A DNA stretch of 64,000 nt from Hydrangea macrophylla. Taxonomy: Eukaryota; Streptophyta; Magnoliopsida; Cornales; Hydrangeaceae. The notes below the pieces were generated by a model. The model did no database searches and had not been told where the DNA came from. It worked only from the letters and a program-made list of their open reading frames with translations. The DNA lies in the NCBI GenBank assembly GCA_033977485.1, contig CM066998.1, positions 31,497,501 through 31,561,500 on the forward strand, written 5' to 3'. A program made the position numbers and the translations under genes. Shown here piece by piece: positions 12,525 to 23,672 of the stretch (position 1 is the first letter of the stretch; the number at the start of each line of letters is the position of its first letter).

Positions 12525-12574
12525 TGGCGACTCTGCTGGGGATCGAACCCAGAATCTCTTGTTTCGCAGACCAG
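12525..12574 (+). promoter_or_regulatory. TatB primer binding site extended to 50 nt of tRNA-Arg
   Basis: TGGCGACTC starts 3 bp after the LTR. From memory of the plant cytosolic tRNA-Arg(ACG), the sequence is complementary to tRNA positions 76 (CCA end) to 27 with 5 mismatches in 50. It covers acceptor strand, T arm, variable loop and the whole anticodon arm, and ends where the D arm would begin. A usual PBS is 12-18 nt. The first part firmly identifies a tRNA-Arg primer, as known for Ogre elements. Confidence 0.85.
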
Positions 12575-13947
12575 AATTCTGATTTTGGGTTCACTTGAGG
12601 ATTAGACATGAAAACATCCTTCTAATTGAATTAATTAATCTTTGTGTGCCTGTTGCATTTCACTTGCATGTCTCGCCAGTCGATCACACGGAACTATGAC
12701 CTTGGAGGCTCGGGGCAACCCGGTCGGTCAAGTTATCATGGGACTGTGTGATCACCCTTGATCTCGTACCATGATTTGGTAATTGAAGCACCCTATCGGA
12801 TGTGTGTCAAGGGTCCCTTATTTGACCAAAACCCAGCCTTTGCATAATAGTTTCTGTAGACTCTTTCAGTCTTAGGAAATTAATTTTTGACTAGGGTTAT
12901 GTGCTAGGGAGTGTTGTATGCCCGAAAGGGGTTATTTGAGATGATGACGATGCTTGCTTGATATAGGACGTACAATCTCTTAATCACTTTTACCAATTCC
13001 TTATCATGTCCCATGACATTTGGGGAACATGTTGAACCTTGATTATAAGATTACATCTCTTATATCCTGCTAGCTAAGCACCATTGACCGTGTATGTATC
13101 TAAATTCATGAAAAGTACAGTAATGATCTGATCATGTGATCCATCTACCCTAGGGAATTTTAAATACATCTTTGAAAATAAATAGATTTTGGTTCTAAAG
13201 CATTTAACCGCTCTTTCAAAAATCTTTAGAGTTCGCTTTTGACTAAAATTCCAATTCAACCTTTGTTGAGGTATATTTGCACATCCTCATCCTTGAAGAA
13301 CCGAAAAATCAAGGGAATTGTTTTTAAAAGAAATGCTTTTCAAATGAATTTCAAAGCAGAATTTCAATCTAATCATCTCTATTGAGAAATGATTTTATAT
13401 CCTCATTCTTAAATAAAAGATTCAAAATTCTTGAGAATTATTTTTGAAAGATCTCATCGTTCTAAAGAAATGCTTTTTAAATGAATTTTGAAATTTAAAA
13501 AAAAAAAAAAAAAACCCAACCTTTGAACGGGTAGTGGGGATCACAATGAAAGGAGAAATTATTGCACCTGACATGGGTGAGGATTTTATGTGCTTATGTG
13601 TTTACCTGTTAGGATTAGAATTTTCCTTTTCTTTGGCATATAAAGTAGGCACACACACACACTTGCATTTTATTCGTGTGCCATGTGTGCAGTGCATGCA
13701 TCAAATCATAAGAGCATGTACATTTTGCACTCTCACCAATCGATATCATTACATACGTGTAGCGTACAAACTCACAACATCTTCTTCCCGATTAAGATCA
13801 AAGTCCCTAAAAAATCCCTTACTATTCAATTCTGCGTGCGGACCTTTTTTTCCTATCTATTTTTTTTAAAAAGAGTGGAACAACCAGAGCCCCTAGTAAG
13901 GACACTTCTAATCTTCTTGGGTTTATCTCTCTTAATTAGAGGAGATC
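12575..13947 (+). other. TatB 5' leader
   Basis: This is non-coding RNA leader between PBS and gag. It is homologous, in reverse, to 23673-25086 of TatA. It contains an A-run at 13498-13513 and a CA repeat near 13650. I see no open frame with protein-like composition. Ogre elements can carry an extra ORF before gag; none is visible here. Confidence 0.6.
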
Positions 13948-14928
13948 ATGGACCATCATGTCGAGACAGACCCACCAATGGCCCACAGAGCTTTGGAGGA
14001 GAAAGTGAGCAAATTGCAAGTCGTTGTTAAGCAACAAGATTCTAGGGTGAAGTAATTGGAGGGGGTCATGCTTGAGTTCATTCAATTATTGAAAGATCAA
14101 ATGGGCCCTGATGAGGAAAAGACAGATCAGAGAATAATGGATTGCTTAAAGAAGCGCCAACAGGCATGTCTGAACCCACCTGTGCACCGAAGCCCTTGTC
14201 CAAACCCAACCTATCACCAAAGTCCATACCCGAGCTTAACCATTCACCAAAGCCCACATCCAGGCCTAATCCCAACTAACCAAAGAGCTATTCCAAGTCT
14301 ACATCTCAACCCAAAAACCAACTCTAGCTTAAAGTCGAATTCAAAATCAAACCAAGCCCGCAAGCCGAGAATCTTCACCAACCTTGGCATGCCATTATCC
14401 ATGGCCCTTGGTCACCTTATCAAGAATGGTCACCTCAACCCCTTGGACCCAAAGCCACTACCAAATCCCTTACCCCCCAAATATGACCTGTCTTTGTACT
14501 GTACCTACAACCAGACCCCTGGCCATACAACTAACTATTGCATGAACCTCCTCCATGATATCCAGGATCTCATTGAGTATAAAATCATCACTTCTTTGCT
14601 GAATCCACAGAGTAGAATCTGGCATGACATATAATCTTTTCAATCACAGCCATCGCTGAATACTCTCAAGGGAATTGTTGCCTCCATGAATGCGCAATAA
14701 CCAACTGGCCCCGACCCAATCAATAGAATCAAAAAAGGCATTGACAATACTCAATATGAGTCAGAGAAGGGCCATTCTACTGAAAAATGAGCCATAAGGG
14801 CAGATGATGTTCCTACAAAGATATAGAAGGGGAATGATGAACCTGAGGAAGATGCTTGTGAGGTAATAGTGTTTGAAAATGCTACTGCTGAATCAAATGA
14901 GGATGCTCTTGGGGACCCAATAAATTGA
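13948..14928 (+). pseudogene. TatB gag relic (Tat/Ogre-type)
   Basis: One frame runs from ATG 13948 to TGA 14926 without a frameshift but with in-frame stops at 14053, 14632, 14698, 14788 and 14824. The first 35 codons look like the coiled-coil start usual in this lineage. The middle is proline-rich (about 14160-14290). Then comes an FTNLGMPLSMALGHLIKNG-type motif (about 14370-14430) and a zinc-finger-like C-x2-N-x4-H-x4-C at 14500-14541, in which Asn replaces the usual His. The segment IQDLIE follows. The end is acidic. It would have coated the element RNA; in this form it cannot make full-length protein. No pol follows. Confidence 0.8.
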
Positions 14929-14929
14929 A

Positions 14930-17284
14930 AATTATCTGTGACACTCCAATTGAGACCAAGTCAAGTCTGGTAGTCGAGTTATGTTAGGCTGGAGTCAAAT
15001 GTCAAGTCCAGTCGAGTCTTCTGGTCAGTCTATTATCAAGTTTGTTTGCAAGTCTTTGTCAAGTTTATCTAGTCGAGTGATGTAATCCTCCTTCCCTACT
15101 AGTTGAATAAAATCTCATTTTTCTTGATTCAGCGTGCTAAGTCGTGAATGAATGGATCATTAAGCCCAAAACAAAACAAAAAAAAAAGAAAAAGAAAAAG
15201 AAAAAAGTCACTTTTTTCAAACGATCATGGAAAATACTTTGTTGATAATCCCCAAAGAAAATTTTGTGCCAAATCCAAGGAGGAGTAGAGAATTGATTAG
15301 CTTTACTCTAAGAATTTAAAGATGCTCTTGCTCAATCTTGAAAAGATGAAATTGGAACTTGAAGCTTGCTCACCATTTCCTTTTCTCAAATACTAAGCCT
15401 CAAAGATGAGCCCAACCAGTCTAAAGCCCTAAACTTGGTCCTTGATGGTAGCCAGACATTTTAAATGAACTGCTTCTTCCAAGAGAAAAGAAAAAAAAGA
15501 AAAAGAAAAAAAGAAAGAAGCTCGCTAGGATGAAAACCCGAAAGGGCGCCTAGGCAAAAGTTAGAGCACAAAAAAGATGAAGAAAAAGAAAAAGAAAAAG
15601 AAAAAGGGAGCGGGAGCTCACTAGGATGAAAACCCGAAAGGGCGCCTAGGCAAAAGTAAGAGCAAAAATAAGATGCATGTTGATTTCAATAATCTTAATC
15701 CTAGCCAGTCAAAATCATAGAGAGAATAAGAGATAGTAAGGAAGAGAAAAAGAAAAGACAGAGAATAGATAAGATTGAGAATTCTTGAGCACTTCAAAGT
15801 AGATCATTGGCACATGAGCTATCTCAAGACTTTGTGTTGTTCTAAAAAAATTGGAAATGAAAAGAGAGATTTGAAAGTATCAATTAAGCTCACAATTTTG
15901 TGAGAGGCTCAATGGCTAAGAGGGCATAAAACAATGTAAAGATATCTTTGAGAAAAATAAAGAGTGATTTGGAGGGCTGATATTGCTTTGTGAATATGAT
16001 AGAGTATGAATAAAATATGATGAGAGTTGTAAAGATTAAATGGCTAGTGAAAAGGTTAAAGAATCAGCCGTCAAATAAAAAAAAGAAGAAAAGAAAAGAG
16101 AAAAGAGAATAAAGGAAAAAAAGTAGTTCATCATGCTACACAAGGGCTACCATAAGTGACATGCACTCCCTAGACCCAAATGGCAACATGGCTCGAAAAG
16201 CCCACCAATTCTTGAAGCCTAATTCTTTCAAGACCTCCAGAGTACTTGAACTACGCTCGACCTGATTCCCACTAAGGGATACGTAGGCAACCTATCTGGT
16301 TCGGTCACCACCATCGTCATAATATGGTGTGCTCTTTTAGGCCTTAGCCATATTACCTTGGATCTGATTCTTATTTAGGGATAAGTTGAATCCTTTGCGC
16401 ATATGGTTATGATCTTTTAAAAATAGGAGCAAACTTGCATTTGCCTAAAATCACATATGTATTGCCAAACTAGGGGCAAACAAAGTTTACCAATCAGCAT
16501 TGGGACATCACCCTTCAGCCCATCACATTCATGATGATTACCTCTAGATTAGGAGTAAATGTGTTGCAAGCATCCTGTACCAACATATTCTCAAGGCCCT
16601 TGGGATGAGCCTATTTGCCCTTAAGACTAAGGGGAAACTTAGTTTGCTGAAAACCCCATTTTGCCCTAGAAACGAGCCCCAAGTCTCTTTCAAACTAGGG
16701 GTAAACTCTGTTTGCCAAATGCAAGTTCTCAAGTCACCAAGTCTGTTTTAAAACGCTTTGAAATGGAATGTCTTTTATCCTATAAGCTAAAGCACTAATT
16801 TGAAGCATACTCTAGATAGGCAAAGAATTCAATAAATGGGAAGTTTTCAAAATTTTGATTTATCAGCAAAGTACTACCATTTGTAAGATAATGAATAAAC
16901 GAAAGGTGAGATGATACATTATTCACGATGAAAGCACATTGATTCATAATGAATGTAGAATTTTCATCAGTTATCTTGAGTAACTGGCTTTGTCAGGTCT
17001 GTCCTCCTTTGATGAGTCAATAATAGTCTCAAATATGTGGGTTTAAAATGATGAATAAAGATTTGAAAAGTCTCCATAAGCATCCCACGAGCAGTGCAAG
17101 CAGGAGTTTTAAACACTATCACAACACAATGCTAAAAGTGGAAATATGAGAATGGTCTAAGACTAGGGGCAAAGGTGACTTCCCTCTTTTGACACAATCA
17201 TTATGCTTATTCCAAATGGCCCGCAAGTGCAGAAAATCATGCTTTCAAAAGACTACTAGGGCAGCACAAACCCCGTTAGCTCTG
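14930..17284 (+). other. TatB central 3' untranslated region
   Basis: It is homologous in reverse to 7331-9255 of TatA. Contents: GAGTC-rich stretch (14940-15080), two copies of a conserved block (15519-15570, 15614-15662) separated by purine runs, the conserved CTACGTATC-type block on the opposite strand (16248-16298), and several PPT-like motifs (16466-16481, 16630-16645, 16691-16705, 17161-17173). No coding sequence is seen. Confidence 0.7.
16248..16298 (+). other. Conserved non-coding block, first TatB copy
   Basis: It reads GAACTACGCTCGACCTGATT, CCC, then GGGATACGTAGGCAACC. It is the same block as at 20340-20382 and, in reverse, 7836-7883 and 60869-60914. Confidence 0.65.
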
Positions 17285-19436
17285 TTCAAATTCTTTGAGT
17301 CCGAGGACTTCCCTTTTTTTTTTGTTGTAAAATCAATTCTTTTAGTCCTAGGACTACCCATTTTTGTAAAACCAATTCTTTGAGTCTGAGGGCTTCCCAT
17401 CTTTGTAAAACTAATTCATTGAGCCTGTGTGACTCCATTTGTATAAAAGTAAAGTTTGTTGGGTCTATATGACTCTGTTTGTGTAAAAAGTGAATTTGTT
17501 GAGTCCGTGTGACTTTGTTCGAATAAAGAAATGAAATTTCAAGTCCGCGTGACCCCGTCTTTGTGAAATATGAAATTTTGAGTCTGCGTGACTCCGTTTG
17601 TGTAAAATATGAATTCTTGAATCCACTTGGCTGCGTTAATATGAAATATAAGCTTTGATTTCGCATGACTCCGATTATATGAAATAATGTTTTTAGTCCG
17701 CATGACTCCATTTATGTAAAATATGAACTCTTGAGTCTGCATAACTCCGTTTGCGTAAAATGTGAATTTATTGAGTCAGTGTGATTCCGTTTATGGAAAA
17801 TGTGAATTTGTTGGATCCATGGGACTCCATTTATGTAAAATACTGAGTTCTTGAGTCCACGTGACTTCGTCTTTGTAAAATATGATTTTTTTTAAGTCCA
17901 TGTGACTTCGGGTTTATAGAATGTGAATTTTTGAGTCCGTAATCCGTGTTTAAGAGATGTGAAAATTTTAAGATCATATGACTCTCCTTTTGTAAAATGT
18001 GACTTATTTGAGTCAGTGTGACTCCCCTTTGGAAATAGGAGCTGCTTCAAGTCGAATATACTCCCGACTTGGAAATAGGAATTGAGTTGAGTTGAACTGA
18101 CTCCAGACTCCGGATTTTGAGAATTTGAATTTGTTTGGGTGTAATTAACTCCTGATTCATGAGTTCGAAATAAGTTAAGTCTAATTGACTCCTAGTTTGT
18201 GAAGAAGAAATTCTTTGGGTCCGATCAACTCCCAATTTTGTGAAATAGAAATTCTCTGAGTCTGATTGACTCCTGATTTTGAAAATTGGAATTTTTGTTG
18301 AGGCGATTTGACTCCAATTTTGAGATTTGAGATTCTTGTTGAGTCAAAATTGATTCTGATTAAGAAAATTTGAAATGTTAACCCCCGATTTTGAAATAAG
18401 AAATTCTTTGAGTCCGTGTGACTCCATTTGTATGAGTCCGTGTATTTCGTTGAGTCCGTGTATTTCGTTGAGTCCGAGCGACTCCGTTGATGTAAAATGC
18501 GAATTTTCGAATCCGAATGACTTCTTTGTTGTGGAAATACGGGTCCATGGATCCGAATGACTCTATTGTTTTAAAATGTGAATTGACTACTTGTGTAAGA
18601 AAATTGAATTTTTGGGTCCACGTGACTCCCTTTGAATTTGTGAGTCTGCTTAACTCCGAATTTTGTTGGAATTAAATTCTTTGAGTCTAACCGACTCCGA
18701 ACTTTCGAAAGTTTGGTCTAAAATGGATCTAACTATCACTGGATTTTAATATTAAATTGAAACTGATTGGCTCCCAATTGCGGAAATTAAAATCGTTAAG
18801 TCCGTCTGACTCTCGATTCATTAAAGTTTAACTTAGCACCCGAGCTTAGAAATTGAATTGAATTGAGTGTGATTGACTCCTAATTCTAGAAAAATTACTC
18901 CAAATTTTAGAGTTTCTGAATCGAACTGAGTCTGTTTGAAATTCTTTGAGTCTAATTGACTCCCAATTTTAGATTTGAGTCTGATTGACTCTCAGTGTTG
19001 TGAAATAGAATCCGATTCGAGTGCAATTGACTCCTGTTCTAGAAATTTGAAATTATTTTGAGTCTGTTTGACTCCGATTTTAAAATTAGAAATTCTTTTG
19101 AATATGATTAACTCATGATTTGGAACTGGGAATTCTTTTGAGTCTGATGGGCTCATGTTTTTGGGAATTAGAAATTCTTTTGAGTCTGGTTGACTCCCAA
19201 TCTTGTGAAATAGAAATTCTTTGAGTTCGATTGACTCCCAATTTTGTAAAAATTCTTTTGTCAAATAGAAATTCTATAAGTCCAATTTTGTGAATTTAAA
19301 TTTCTTTGAATCCGATTGACTCCTGGTTTTGTTCGATTTTGTGAAATAGGAATTGAATCAAGTCTGATTGACTCCTGATTTAGGATTGGAATTTGAATTT
19401 GATTTGAGTCAAATTGACTCTGAACTTGCTACCTGG
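17285..19436 (+). repeat. TatB tandem array B (about 45-bp GAGTC-N5-GACTC units)
   Basis: About 45 diverged units over 2.15 kb have a core near GAGTCTGATTGACTC followed by an AT-rich spacer with AATTTTG or GTAAAAT. The arm pair GAGTC/GACTC is kept better than the spacer. The long minus-strand ORFs here (17286-17711, 18992-19264 and others) arise from the repeat. It is far longer than the homologous TatA array (about 0.77 kb). Confidence 0.88.
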
Positions 19437-19439
19437 TTT

Positions 19440-20095
19440 GACACCGGAGTATAAGGCGCGAGGCGCATCTCAGTCGATCAGATGATTCTTAGAAGACACC
19501 GGAGTATAAGGTGCGAAGCGCATCTCAGTCTTTTAGCGTGCTACCTGGTGTGACACCGGAGTATAAGATGCGAAGCGCATCTCAGTCGATCAGATGATTC
19601 TTGGAAGACACCAGAGTATAAGGCGTGAAGCGCATCTCAGTCTTTCAGCGTGCTACCTAGTTTGACACCAGAGTATAAGGCGCGAGGCGCATCTCAGTCG
19701 ATCAGATGATTCTTGGAAGACACCGGAGTATAAGGCGCGAAGCGCATCTCAGTCTTTCAGTGTGCTACCTGGTTTGACACCGGAGTATAAGGCACGAGGC
19801 GCATCTCAGTCGATCAGATGATTCTTGGAAGACACCGGAGTATAAGGCGCGAAGCGCATCTCAGTCTTTCAGCGTGCTACCTGGTTTAACACCAGATTAT
19901 AAGGCGCGAAGCGCATCTCAGTCGATCAGATGATTCTTGGAAGACACCGGAGTATAAGGCACGAAGCACATCTCAGTCTTTCAGCGTGCTACCTGGTTTG
20001 ACACCGGAGTATAAGGTGCGAAGCGCATCTCAGTCGATCAGATGATTCTTGGAAGACACCGGAGTATAAGGCGTGAAGCGCATTCTGGCCGATTA
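19440..20095 (+). repeat. TatB tandem array A (55/57-bp alternating monomers)
   Basis: About 12 monomers start with GACACCGGAGTATAAGGCGC and share GCGCATCTCAGTC. They alternate between spacers GATCAGATGATTCTTGGAA and TTTCAGCGTGCTACCTGGTT. Starts are at 19440, 19495 and 19552, giving a 112-bp higher-order unit. Units are much more alike than in TatA array A, implying recent homogenisation. Confidence 0.92.
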
Positions 20096-20539
20096 GATGA
20101 CCCTTGAAGAATGTCGGGGAATTAAGCATAGGAAGCGCATCTATAACGGTTGTGCCTTTCCCAAAATAGAATGACATCATAAGAAGAATGGCATAGGGTG
20201 CATTTTTGATACTAAGAAAGAACAATATGTTGCTAAGACATTATATGGAGCACGAGATTGCTTGAGCACGTGCATCACGATAGGATAAGTGCATTCATCT
20301 GTATGACTATTTTCGCTTGTGTATGTTTGACCCTTGCCCGAACTACATCTTGGTCTGATTCCTGAATAGATACGTAGGCAGCTCATCATCGAGCACGACC
20401 AGCGTGAACCATTGCCGCACTCCTGTTTTCTGCTGCAACGCATTTTGTTTTTACCTAAATTCGACTGTCTGATCAAAGGCTTGTCTTCACACAGGCTTCT
20501 ACATTCACTTATGAAACGCGTTGCTCCACAAGCTCTGTC
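20096..20539 (+). other. TatB 3' untranslated end, with second conserved block
   Basis: This is non-coding sequence between array A and the PPT. It contains the conserved block at 20340-20382 (CTGATTCCTG, GATACGTAGGCAGC). The minus-strand ORF of 135 codons across it (20177-20584) enters the LTR and has no recognisable domain. Confidence 0.6.
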
Positions 20540-20553
20540 GAAGAGGGGCAAAC
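20540..20553 (+). promoter_or_regulatory. TatB polypurine tract
   Basis: GAAGAGGGGCAAAC lies immediately before the 3' LTR TGTAGACACC. It is the plus-strand primer site and is identical to the TatA tract. Confidence 0.92.
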
Positions 20554-23500
20554 TGTAGACACCCCAATTTTGACCAAACGTCAAATTTAGGAGAGTGTCA
20601 CCTCCAAGTCCAATGATGATAATGACCGAAAGATTTGAAGTATTCCAAGCTCTTCAGAAAGTCCTCTAATCGTGATAAAATTTTCACAGGAAAAGAGAAA
20701 CACTGGGTGTTCAGGAAAATTCGGGTATAAGACACTATTTTCAGAAAAATGAACTTTTTAGAAGAAAAAGAGGAAAAGAAAAGGTGAAAAAGAGAAAATT
20801 TGCTAAAACGCGGCAATCGGCTATTTCAGCGGCACTCTATAAGTGCCGTGCGGCACTCTATAAGTGCCGTGCTGTCCTCATCAATAGCCATTGCGGTACT
20901 CATCAATTGCCGCCAACATGACTGCCGTTTCCTTTTAAAGTCCGTTTTTTGTGGTACAATACGTATATGTATGCGGATAAAACCAAAAAACTAATAAAGT
21001 AAGACTGACATAAACGCGGCAATCAATAATTTGGCACGACTCTTAATAAGTGCCACGCGGCAGTCATGGAATGCCGCTACGGCTTTCATGAAGTGCCGTT
21101 CTGACATTCCCGGAGTGCCGCAGAAAACTTCCTGACTGCCGTTAGCTCCAGCAGTTTGCTTTTTTTTTTTTTTTTCAGAAAGTACGCATTGTACCACCAA
21201 ATGCTGTATTTATAGCTGTTTTTTACTCCGAATTCACTGAAATTACCTAGGCATTTTTGCCTATAAATAGAGGGTGAATACTCCATTACAAGGCATCCTT
21301 TTTTTTGGGAGAACAACTACACATTTTGGGGAGAAGGGAATTTCAAAGAGAAAAACAAAAAGAATTTTCGGGTAAAGAGAGTTTTTGAGAGCTTGAAGAA
21401 GAGCTTGGAAGATCTTCAAAAATATAGAAGATTGAGGATAGTTTTGGAGGTGATCCTTTAATCTTAGTTTAATTTTCTTTCATTTATCCTCTAATCTTAA
21501 AACTACTTGATTTTTTGATTAATTTTTTTAGGAGTTTTATTAGAGAACTTGCAAACTTTAATTGCATTTTTCTTTTAGTTCCTTCTTTTCTTCCTCTTTG
21601 TTTACACTTCTCTCTTGAGATTCTTGGAGGTCTTCCATACTTCACATGAATCTCATGAGTTTGATCTCTTAGTCTCATGTGAGCTTGTGCTCCTCATGAG
21701 AGTCAAAGTTGATCATCTTTTATGTAAAAACAAGTGGACGAATCCAAACCCTCACCATGGTTTGGGTTCTCTAACTTGGGGTTTTATGGAATCTCTATCA
21801 TTTTCCTTGAGAACCTATGAGTATTAGTTATGTTTGCTTGCACTTCTTCTTGAGATTCATTGAGATCCTTCTATATCTCACTTGAATCTCTTGAGTTTGA
21901 TCTTTTGATCCCATGTAAGCTTATGCTTCACATGGGAGTCAAACTTTGATCACCATCTCAATAAGAACAAGTAGATGAATCTAAACCCCTACCATGGTTT
22001 GGGTTCTCTAACTTGGAGTTTTCGTGGAATCTCTTTTATATTCTTTGAAAACTTATGAGTACTAGTCATGTCTTGATCTCTAATGACCCTCAATGGAAAG
22101 GAGAGTTAGGTTTAGGATAAGCCAATGTCCATGGCTTAGTTGGTAGATGTAGCAAAAAGGATGATAAATCCAATATTGGAGCAGTGAGTTCATAAACCAG
22201 TTTTGATAAAAGATTTTTAGTTGATAATCTAACCGTTGGAATTAAGCGAAACCAACGGGAAAGTGTCCATAACTCAAAGTTCTACCACTACAATTTTTGT
22301 TTTAAGCAGATTTCTTGTTTAAAGTGGTTTGGTCATGAGTTTTGTGAAGTCACTACAATCTGTCCAGAGTTTCAGAACAGTAACTCTCTTTTGAAATAAG
22401 CAAATCAGAACCTTAATCAAGCTTCCTTGATCTATAATAAATTTTTATAGGTAGTTTAATGTGTTAGGAAGCTACCCTAAAAGGATCAAAGCATTTCTGA
22501 TTTTTTTACCATTTTTAAAAAAAATCGTACAAAATCTCTGGACAGAGATTTGTAAATCTCTTAGTGATGTCTGGTTTTTATCCATTTCCCAGAGATCTAA
22601 CTGTTGAAACTTTGATTTTCTTTTTGGGATGGAAACTAGACACACAAAGGCATCTTGTATCCAAAATTCACCGACATCAAACCATGGGAAGCATGCTTTT
22701 TATGTCTTTTACTTTCTGGTCTGCTCTCTGTAATTTTCAGAATTTTATGACATATTTGACCAACTTTGTAAGTAATGGTCCAAATGACTTTTCTATGACC
22801 TAGGGCTCAAATCATGTTTTAATAATGATTAGTTAAGCTTGAATTCAAAGTTTAAGTGATCTAAGTCACTGAGTATTTCATAATTTATTCTTGTTCATGT
22901 ACATATTCATCCATGTGGCTTGATGATTGTAATTAGGACTTGTTTGCTTTAAATTTAATTACACTTGATAGATTTAAGCTAGAAGTCTAGGATTGTTATT
23001 TAAGATCCGACTTTATATCTTGTATATTATGTGTCCTAACCTCTATTTTGTAGCGCTATTGAGGTACGATTTCTCAACCACTCTCTAGTTTATTGTATTC
23101 TTTGATTTTAATTGATTTACGGCTTCAAGCGTGATACCTTAGAATTAGGACTTGCTTTACTTGTATATATGGATTAGAGACTCTTTTCCTAGGTTTTATC
23201 TATTTGCATGCATTTGCACGTTTAAATATTTGTGGCCGGATCCCGGGTAAGTTCTCTAGTTCCTTATTTGTATATCATATTGCTTGTTACTTGAATTACA
23301 TGGTTTTTGAATGATATTTTATCACTGGCAATCTTACACCCTTTAGACATGCTTTTGTAATGTATATTTATACATATGTATTAGTTGAGGGCACATTTAA
23401 ATTAATAATTCGATTAAAAGGATGTTGAGTAGAGGCCTATCGCAAGATAGGATGAGAGAGGGTTTTTTTAGTCCGACGGGCTCCTTCCTCTCTCATTCCA

Positions 23501-23667
23501 TAATCCCCGGACCTAGTTAATCTCTGGTTTCTAAAAAGATCAGTTTGCTTTAAAAATAATTTCTTAATTTTCCTTTTAAAAATTAAGTGGCGACTCATTG
23601 TTTTGTGTTTTAAATCGAAAAAGATTTTAAAAGAAAAGTCGTGGGTAAGAAAAATGCGATATCCACA
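20554..23667 (+). repeat. TatB 3' LTR (3114 bp)
   Basis: It has the same ends as 9428-12521 (TGTAGACACCCC ... ATATCCACA). It is 20 bp longer, mainly from an extra word-repeat unit in U3. The TATA box is at 21262-21269. Confidence 0.93.
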
Positions 23668-23672
23668 GTGTC

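Larger units (their letters stand above)
9428..23667 (+). mobile_element. TatB: gag-only Tat/Ogre-type LTR retrotransposon nested in TatA
   Basis: In order it has a 5' LTR (9428-12521), tRNA-Arg primer site (12525-12574), leader (to 13947), broken gag (13948-14928), a 5.6-kb 3' untranslated region with two tandem arrays, a polypurine tract (20540-20553) and a 3' LTR (20554-23667). Total length is 14,240 bp. There is no protease, RT, RNase H or integrase and no space left for them. It resembles the reported class of terminal-repeat elements that retain only gag. It shares PBS, PPT, LTR ends and 3' UTR arrays with TatA, so they are related families with separate histories. Confidence 0.92.

Noticed and set aside
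17286..17711. 141-codon minus ORF
   Set aside because: It reads through array B repeats; no protein-like constraint.
19440..20095. CRISPR array (regular repeats and spacers)
   Set aside because: The spacers are only two alternating repeated sequences, the context is a plant retroelement, and no cas genes exist.
20177..20584. 135-codon minus ORF as a host gene
   Set aside because: It spans the TatB 3' UTR, PPT and LTR start, all of which are accounted for by the element.
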